In this document: positions 58,546 to 64,000 of the stretch, in pieces
Position numbering within the stretch: the stretch's first letter is position 1
Layout of the letters: each line of letters starts with the position of its first letter
DNA from: Citricoccus sp. SGAir0253
Lineage (GTDB): Bacteria > Actinomycetota > Actinomycetes > Actinomycetales > Micrococcaceae
Direction: 5' to 3'
NCBI RefSeq assembly: GCF_005877055.1
Contig: NZ_CP039424.1
Location: forward strand, 1,550,001 to 1,614,000
Length of the DNA: 64,000 bases
Translations under genes and position numbers: made by a program
The notes under the pieces: model-generated
The model's database searches: none
What the model saw: the letters and a program-made list of their open reading frames with translations, nothing else
What the model was told of the DNA's origin: nothing

Positions 58546-59091
58546 TCAGGATCCTCGGACGCTCGCGTAGTGGGGTTGCCAGTGATCGGTGTAGGTGTGG
58601 GCACCGCCGGGGGTGGTGACGGTCAGGGTCTGCACGTCGTCGTCGTGATGGGCCATGCGCAGGGCCATGTTCGAGGCGACGTATTCCAGGGTGAAGACCT
58701 GCTCGGGGTCGTACTCGCCGCCTCCCCAGGACTCGGGGGTGATGGTCACCAACAACTCCCCGGGGGCCGGGGACTCGACGGCGGAGACGTAGGCGAAGGG
58801 CTCGAACGGGGCGCAGGCCCGCAGCCCTGCCGGGGTACTGGCATCCCCGCAGTCGCCTGAGTATGTCTCGCCGGTGGTGTCCAGGAACTGGTCATACTTC
58901 TCACCGGCCCAGATGCCGATGACCATCGGATCCACGTTGCCCTGAGGTCTAAGCAGGGGAGCCGCGGCCACCGGGCTGCTGGAACGCGTGGTGCTCGCCC
59001 CGCTGGGGTCGGGTGCAGTGTTCACCGTACACCCGGTCAGGACAGCCGCCGAGCACGCCAGGCCCGCGACCACACGGATTGTTGATTTCAC
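58546..59091 (-). CDS. Hypothetical lipoprotein
   Basis: The 181-residue protein has a lipoprotein signal (lipobox LTGC, Cys21), a Ser/Thr/Ala linker and a mature domain of about 130 residues (MVIGIWAGEKYDQFLDTTGE; LLVTITPESWGGGEYDPEQV; HTYTDHWQPHYASVR). No family is recognised. It is transcribed toward the split lsr2 and precedes the terminator hairpins. Confidence 0.75.
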   Translation of the reverse strand: MKSTIRVVAGLACSAAVLTGCTVNTAPDPSGASTTRSSSPVAAAPLLRPQGNVDPMVIGIWAGEKYDQFLDTTGETYSGDCGDASTPAGLRACAPFEPFAYVSAVESPAPGELLVTITPESWGGGEYDPEQVFTLEYVASNMALRMAHHDDDVQTLTVTTPGGAHTYTDHWQPHYASVRGS

Positions 59092-59208
59092 GAGAGCCCC
59101 TCTGACCTGCGACGACAGTGTCGAGGTTACGGGATCGACGACGAGTAATGGACACAGTTCCGTTGGTTTTCAGAACGTGTTCCGGTTACGCTCACCTTGG
59201 ACACAAAA

Positions 59209-59234
59209 GAGGCGGTGGCGTCAGCCACCGCCTC
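59209..59234 (-). terminator. Rho-independent terminator (leftward)
   Basis: GAGGCGGTGGC (59209-59219) and its complement (59224-59234) flank a 4-nt loop; on the minus strand the stem is followed by TTTTGTG. It would stop transcription coming from the right, although no minus-strand gene ends just upstream of it. Confidence 0.7.
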
Positions 59235-59309
59235 CCTACAGATCTTCTGTTGATGGGCCCGTATCCCCCCGGGCTTGATCCATCTGACGATCCGCTGCAC
59301 CGTCTCACT

Positions 59310-59337
59310 GGGCCCCTTCACCGTAGTGAAGGGGCCC
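59310..59337. terminator. 12-bp hairpin next to the leftward terminator
   Basis: GGGCCCCTTCAC (59310-59321) and its exact complement (59326-59337) flank a 4-nt loop. It follows the 59209 hairpin by 75 bp. Direction is unclear. Confidence 0.6.
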
Positions 59338-59468
59338 GCGGTGTCGGTAGTGGCCTTTTGTCTACGTATCTTCGCCAGTCAGGACACTGTCCTGGGGTCG
59401 CGCGCTCGTCCGGGCTCGTAATGTGGGCTCTCGAGACCTGCACCCACGGGTGACGACAATGGAGTGCG

Positions 59469-59690
59469 ATGATGAACGATCCCAAGGCCGTGGACACCCT
59501 GCTGGAGGGCCAGCCCGAGCTGCTCACCACCGATGAGATCTGCACGCTCATGCGCGTGAGCCAGGGGACCGTGCTGCGGTGGATGAAGGACCAGGACCTG
59601 CCGGTCATCTCCGTCGGGCCGAGGCTGCGCCGCGTGCAGCTGGCCCGCTTCCGGGAGTGGCTGCTCCAGGCAGACGAGATCAAGGACTGA
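59469..59690 (+). CDS. Small helix-turn-helix protein (excisionase-like)
   Basis: The 73-residue protein has one HTH_17-type domain: LLTTDEICTLMRVSQGTVLR then WMKDQDLPVISVGPRLRRVQ and a helix LARFREWLLQADE. Such proteins act as excisionases or small regulators on mobile elements. GGAG precedes the two ATGs at 59469 and 59472. Confidence 0.75.
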   Translation: MMNDPKAVDTLLEGQPELLTTDEICTLMRVSQGTVLRWMKDQDLPVISVGPRLRRVQLARFREWLLQADEIKD

Positions 59691-59858
59691 TTGAGGCGGG
59701 CGGGCCCTGTGACGGCAGCGCTGCTAGGCGAAGCGGCCACAGAACCCGCTGGGCCGGCATTCTCCGACAGGTCGGCCCCCGTCCCACTAACGCGATGACA
59801 GCACGGTGATATCTCCTCACTATCGTCGAGATAGCGTTCTTCCGCACTGCTCCGGTCC

Positions 59859-62800
59859 TCATGCCAGGCCCGGCGAGGCGCTGGTAACGGTCGGCATGGC
59901 GTGCAGTTGGTAGGCCAGAGCCGGGTCCAGTTGCCGTGACTGGGGTGCTGGTTCCGGTGTGGGCTCGGGGGAGGGGGTCGTGGCGCGTTGGTAGACGTCT
60001 CCGGTGACGGTGGTCCCGGCCGGGACCGTTGAAACCGCGGAGGTTTCCGGGGTGGCTTCGGGGACCGGGGCCAGGCGCAGCTCGGCCAGGCTGACCGGTT
60101 TGTCGGTGAGGGTGGCGTGCCCGCCGGCCCGGGAGGGTACCCGGACGGTGGTCCCGTCGGCGGTCTCGACTACCAACTGGTGCACGGTGATTCGCCGTCC
60201 CATGGCCCCGGTGTGGTGTTCCTGCTCCACGCCGGTCAGCCGGCCCGGGACCAGGCCCCCGGCCATCTCGCCGTGGGTGGGCACGTCCAGCAGGACGTGC
60301 TGGCCGGCCGGCTCCTGCTGGGCCAGCTCGCGCAGTCCGACCCGGGGCGGCAGCTCGGTGTCGGGGCGGGCGAGGGTGAGCAGTTCGTGGCCGGTGAGCG
60401 CCCCGTGGGTGCGGTCCAGGACGGTGACCTCGGATTCGGCGCGCTTTTTGCCCTCCCCGGTGACCTGGTCGTTTTTGTATCGGAGGTTGACGGTGGTGTC
60501 GCCACTGATGCCGGTGATGGTGACCGGTTCGCGGGTTTGAGCGTGGTTGTCGATGTCGGTGGCGGCCACCACGTCCCCGGGGCGCAGGTCCTCCACCGGC
60601 ACCGTGAACCGAGGCCCACCGTAGAGGGCGGTCTTCTGGTCCTCGGTGAGTCGCAGTGGGGGAGTGGTGGTCCATTCACGGGACTCCACCCGCCAGGGGG
60701 TGGACTCGCGGCTGCGCCCGGTGTCCGGGCTGACCGCGACCTGCCGGAAGCTGCCGTACCCGTACTGCTCCAACCGGACCACGTCCCCGGCGTAGCCGAA
60801 GTGCTCGACGTCCTCGCCCAGCACCTCGCCGGGCAGGAAATCGTGGGCGGTGCGCTGCTTGGCCCGTTGGGCGGCCGCCGCCTGCTCGGCGGCAATCTGC
60901 TCGGGACTGGTGGCATCCACCAGGATGATGCCCGGTCCGGTGTCCAGGTCCTGGACCCGGATCCGCTCACCGGTGTCCGTGGTGAGGGTCTGCCGGTCGG
61001 CCAGGGCGCCCTCGACGACGGACCCATCCAGGCGCTGCGTCCGGACCCGCGCCTCGGCGGGCACCTGCCAGAGACGGTCCACCCGCCGGTGCCGGGTGGT
61101 ATCCAGGTCGAGCATCTCCTCCTCCAGCGGTTTGAGCGCATCGGACATCCGGGCGATCAGCTTGCCCGAGCGCAGCACGGAGAACGCCGGGGTCGCCGTC
61201 GCCAGATCGGTGGGCGCCTCTTCTTCGGCGGGCCAGCACACCGCATGCGACCCGCCGGAGCGCTCATCCGCGTGAAGGCCAACGCGCCAGTACGCCCGGC
61301 CCACGTTCCACACGTCCCCTTCGCGGTGGTCCGTGTGCTCCAGGTCCCCGAGCTTGACCAGCTGGTCGCCGGTGAGCTCCACCGGAGTCTCGTCGGTGCC
61401 CTCGGTGGTCGGGGCCATCTCCTCGGCCAGTTCGGCGGCCTCGCGCTTGAGGGTCTCGAGCTCGTCGGCGTGCTCGAACGGCTGGGTGAGGGCCTGCTCC
61501 ACCGCCGGAATCGACTCCTGCAGCGTTCCCAGCTCGGTGCGGCGGCGGGTCAGTTCTCCGCTCAGGCCGGTGACAAAGGCCTCGGCGGACTGGATGGCCG
61601 ACCGGGGTCCCATGTCCTCTCCAAGGAGCTTGGTTACCGGCCAGGACTTGTGCACCGAGGGCAACCCCAGCGGCACCAGCTGGACGGTGTTCCCGGACCG
61701 GACCACGCCGAGCTGGACCCCGCCGAGGGTGCCGACCGGTTCCGGGGCAGTGGGCTCACCCAGGTTGGGTAGGCCGGTGCGGACCGCCTCGCGGCGCAGC
61801 GCGGCGGCGAGGACCTGTCCGGCGGCCATCCGGTCCGAGGTGCCCGCCCCGTCGGGACGGGTGAAGCGGAACTTGTCCCCCTCCGTGGAGGTGGCCTTCT
61901 CGGTGACGGTCTCCAGTCGCGGGAGCATCTGTTCCAGGTGCTGGACGCGGGTTTGGTTCATCCGCAGTTCGGCGCGGGTGGTCGAGCGTTGGTTGCGCCA
62001 GGAGGCTTCCAGACTGGTGAGCTGTTCGATGCGCATCTGCATGGTGGCTAGCTGCTCGATGCGGGGGTCGCCGGAGAGTTCGGCGGCGGCCTTGGAGGCA
62101 CTGAACTCCAGGTCCGCCACCGCGTCCTCGACCTCGCGGCCTTGCAGGTCGCCGCGTTTCATCTGGCCGATGAACCTGGCCTTGCGGGCGATCATGTCCC
62201 AGCTGGCCACGTCGAAGGTCTTCTCGGTGGCATAGGAGTAGATCTCCACTTGCTGGTTCTGGTTGCCCTGGCGGATGATCCGGCCCTCGCGCTGCTCCAA
62301 ATCGGCCGGCCGCCACGGGCAGTCCACGTGATGCAATGCCACCGCCCGGCGCTGGATGTTGGTGCCGGTGCCCATCTTCGCCGTGGACCCGATGATCACG
62401 CTGAGCTGTCCCTCCCGGGCTTTCGTGAACATCTCCTGACGGGCCTCGTCGGTGTCGGCGTCGTGGATGAACGCGATCCGCTCCGGCGCCATGCCCCGGG
62501 CCACGAATTGGTCGCGGAGCTCGTGGTAGATGTTCCACTGGTCCTCCCGGGGCGTGGACTGGTCGCAGAACACGATCTGCAACCCGCCGCGCACCTCGGA
62601 GACCTCCCCGGTGGCGGTGCGGTAGGCCCGGTCGTGGGTGCGTTCGTGGACCTCCATGACCTGTTCTGCCACGGCCACGGCCCGGCCGCCGTCCTCATCG
62701 GGGTCCAGGCCGACGAGCCGGCCGTCGAGGGCGACCTTGCGCCCATCGCCCATGATCTTGAGCATGTTGTCCGCCCCCGGCTCGGGAAACCCGGAGAGCT

Positions 62801-64000
62801 GGTCGATCCGGTCGGCGAGGTCGGTGATGTACTCGCGGACCTGCTCGGAGGGTTCCCGGCGCAGCAGAATCCGATCCCCACCGAGCACGGTGGGCAGGGT
62901 GGCCTCCAGTTGGTCGCGTTGGACGGTGTCGGTGAAGGTCCGGTTCAGGCCCATCAGCTCGGGCATGTTCACGTACCGCCCGATCTTGGTGACTTGGTCG
63001 AACCCGTCCCCGGTCATCTTCGGCTTCAGGGTGGTCTGGGACTTGGTGAACTGCTGACCCCACGCCGTGACCGTGTCCACGGCGGCCGCTTCCAGCAGAT
63101 CCGGGCGCAGGTAGTGCTGCATCACCCACATCTCCGACATCGAGTTGGACACCGGGGTGCCGGTGGCGAACGTCGCCACCGCCGGCAGATAGGTGGACGT
63201 GGCGACCCCGGCCCGTTCGGCGGAGAGGGTCTTGCGCTCCCGCAGGGCGCGGAGCTTGAAGTCCAGGTCGGTGGCCCGGTTCGAGCCCTGGCAGGCCAGC
63301 TCGCCCAGGTCCGAGGTGCGGGCGAGGTTCTTGTAGTGGTGGGCCTCGTCCACGAACAGGTAGTCGATGCCGGTCTCCTCGAAGGTGATGCCCGGGTCGG
63401 TGATCCTCGTGGCCTTCTCGTAGGCCGCCTGCACCCGCTTCTTGGCGGCCTCGACCCGCTTGACCGACATGCCCGCCTCGGAGTCCCGGATCAGTTCGTC
63501 GAGTTCGGTGAGTTGTTCGGCGAGCCATTCGGCGCGTTTGGCCGGGTCGATCTCGACGCGTTCGAACACGGTCTGGGGCATGATGATCGCGTCCCAGTCC
63601 CCGGCGGCGGCCATCGCCATCCAGTCTCGGCGCTGGGCCGGGTTCAGCCCGGTCGGCACGGCCAGGACGTTGGCGTCCGGGTACCACTCCACGAACTCGC
63701 GGTTGATCTGCTCCACCAGGTGATTCGGGACCACCATCGCCGGGCGGTGGGCGATGCCGGTGCGGCGCAGCTCCATGGCGGCCATGACCATGGTGCCGGT
63801 CTTGCCGGCCCCGACCACGTGGTCCAGCAGCACGGCCGGTTCGTTCACCGCCCGGGCCACGGCCGAGCGCTGGTAGGAATACGGAATCCGGTCGGCTTCC
63901 AGCCCGGGCAGTTCCAGCCGTTGGCCCATCTGGTCGTAGTCCGGGGCGACCATCGAGTTGAACGCCTCGTTGTACAGGGCTTGCAACCGGGCCGCGCGGG
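59859..64000 (-). CDS. Giant plasmid-type SNF2-like helicase (C-terminal part; cut by window edge)
   Basis: The frame runs from the right edge to its stop at 59859, about 1380 residues, with the N-terminus outside. It starts inside a helicase core: Walker A LLDHVVGAGKTGTMVMAA, DEAH box YLFVDEAHHYKNLAR, motif III FATGTPVSNSMSEM and motif VI EQREGRIIRQGNQNQQVEI. A long coiled-coil and repeat-rich C-terminal region follows. This resembles the very large helicase-methylase proteins of plasmids and ICEs (COG4646, DarB-like antirestriction); the methylase part would lie upstream. Function in antirestriction is inference. Confidence 0.85.
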   Translation of the reverse strand, partial: RAARLQALYNEAFNSMVAPDYDQMGQRLELPGLEADRIPYSYQRSAVARAVNEPAVLLDHVVGAGKTGTMVMAAMELRRTGIAHRPAMVVPNHLVEQINREFVEWYPDANVLAVPTGLNPAQRRDWMAMAAAGDWDAIIMPQTVFERVEIDPAKRAEWLAEQLTELDELIRDSEAGMSVKRVEAAKKRVQAAYEKATRITDPGITFEETGIDYLFVDEAHHYKNLARTSDLGELACQGSNRATDLDFKLRALRERKTLSAERAGVATSTYLPAVATFATGTPVSNSMSEMWVMQHYLRPDLLEAAAVDTVTAWGQQFTKSQTTLKPKMTGDGFDQVTKIGRYVNMPELMGLNRTFTDTVQRDQLEATLPTVLGGDRILLRREPSEQVREYITDLADRIDQLSGFPEPGADNMLKIMGDGRKVALDGRLVGLDPDEDGGRAVAVAEQVMEVHERTHDRAYRTATGEVSEVRGGLQIVFCDQSTPREDQWNIYHELRDQFVARGMAPERIAFIHDADTDEARQEMFTKAREGQLSVIIGSTAKMGTGTNIQRRAVALHHVDCPWRPADLEQREGRIIRQGNQNQQVEIYSYATEKTFDVASWDMIARKARFIGQMKRGDLQGREVEDAVADLEFSASKAAAELSGDPRIEQLATMQMRIEQLTSLEASWRNQRSTTRAELRMNQTRVQHLEQMLPRLETVTEKATSTEGDKFRFTRPDGAGTSDRMAAGQVLAAALRREAVRTGLPNLGEPTAPEPVGTLGGVQLGVVRSGNTVQLVPLGLPSVHKSWPVTKLLGEDMGPRSAIQSAEAFVTGLSGELTRRRTELGTLQESIPAVEQALTQPFEHADELETLKREAAELAEEMAPTTEGTDETPVELTGDQLVKLGDLEHTDHREGDVWNVGRAYWRVGLHADERSGGSHAVCWPAEEEAPTDLATATPAFSVLRSGKLIARMSDALKPLEEEMLDLDTTRHRRVDRLWQVPAEARVRTQRLDGSVVEGALADRQTLTTDTGERIRVQDLDTGPGIILVDATSPEQIAAEQAAAAQRAKQRTAHDFLPGEVLGEDVEHFGYAGDVVRLEQYGYGSFRQVAVSPDTGRSRESTPWRVESREWTTTPPLRLTEDQKTALYGGPRFTVPVEDLRPGDVVAATDIDNHAQTREPVTITGISGDTTVNLRYKNDQVTGEGKKRAESEVTVLDRTHGALTGHELLTLARPDTELPPRVGLRELAQQEPAGQHVLLDVPTHGEMAGGLVPGRLTGVEQEHHTGAMGRRITVHQLVVETADGTTVRVPSRAGGHATLTDKPVSLAELRLAPVPEATPETSAVSTVPAGTTVTGDVYQRATTPSPEPTPEPAPQSRQLDPALAYQLHAMPTVTSASPGLA

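Noticed and set aside
59127-59321. Minus-strand 64-codon frame between the two hairpins
   Set aside because: It would be interrupted by both terminator hairpins and has no recognisable similarity.

Overview
The window is high-GC actinobacterial DNA; the gene style (strong GC3 bias, GTGA/ATGA overlapping starts, Lsr2 proteins, actinobacterial lipoproteins) fits a Micrococcaceae-like host, but that placement is inference. Most of it reads as accessory DNA, probably a conjugative plasmid or integrated conjugative element: a MobF relaxase, a ParA-like ATPase, a transglycosylase/CHAP lysin, a membrane-anchored transfer-type protein, three lsr2 loci (one intact), a large plasmid-type helicase and several insertion sequences.

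Layout. 1-4.2 kb: ends of unknown genes, then a LysR regulator divergent from an ABC substrate-binding lipoprotein and a LigM/DesA-like tetrahydrofolate-dependent O-demethylase. 4.3-7.4 kb: a K+ channel, a secreted HNH nuclease with an Excalibur domain and a helicase-associated-domain protein. 7.8-11.2 kb: a decaying patch (YhcG-type nuclease remnant, lsr2 pseudogene) beside a large serine recombinase and small cargo genes of visibly lower GC. 11.4-22.2 kb: transfer block (NrdH-like redoxin, ParA-like ATPase, lysin, VirB8/TcpC-like protein, zinc-finger coiled-coil protein, TraA/TrwC relaxase-helicase), then a RES-domain protein. 22.4-25.3 kb: lsr2, a response regulator whose receiver has lost its phospho-acceptor aspartate, and a small replication-type protein. 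25.5-32.1 kb: amidase with AtzG-like partner, TPP riboswitch and thiC, glycerophosphodiesterase. 32.4-38.5 kb: ACR3/BASS-type transporter, a second copy of the K+ channel, MgtE, DUF2127 protein. 38.8-43.6 kb: a universal stress protein, then a tightly overlapping operon eno-usp-crcB-crcB-MFS that looks like fluoride defence (exporters plus a spare copy of fluoride's enzyme target). 43.9-45.3 kb: an intact IS256-family element with an 8-bp target duplication.

45.5-58.1 kb is a 12.6-kb composite transposon bounded by two related but non-identical IS3-family elements. It sits inside an lsr2 gene: removing the transposon and one copy of the flanking 4-bp GAGA repeat restores a perfect 98-codon lsr2 reading frame. 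Its cargo is a truncated GIY-YIG protein, a GNAT acetyltransferase, an IS30-family element, a winged-helix regulator, a membrane-tethered universal stress protein, a PMCA/SERCA-like P-type ATPase with a sodium/calcium antiporter remnant, a baeRF-family protein overlapping a heliorhodopsin gene, and a YqhA protein. 58.5-64 kb: a lipoprotein, back-to-back terminators, a small excisionase-like protein and the C-terminal part of a giant SNF2-type helicase that runs off the right edge.

The strongest leads are the heliorhodopsin-bearing composite transposon and its exact reconstruction, the enolase-containing fluoride operon, the degenerate response regulator and a 27-bp palindrome upstream of the relaxase operon. 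No tRNA, rRNA or CRISPR array was seen.
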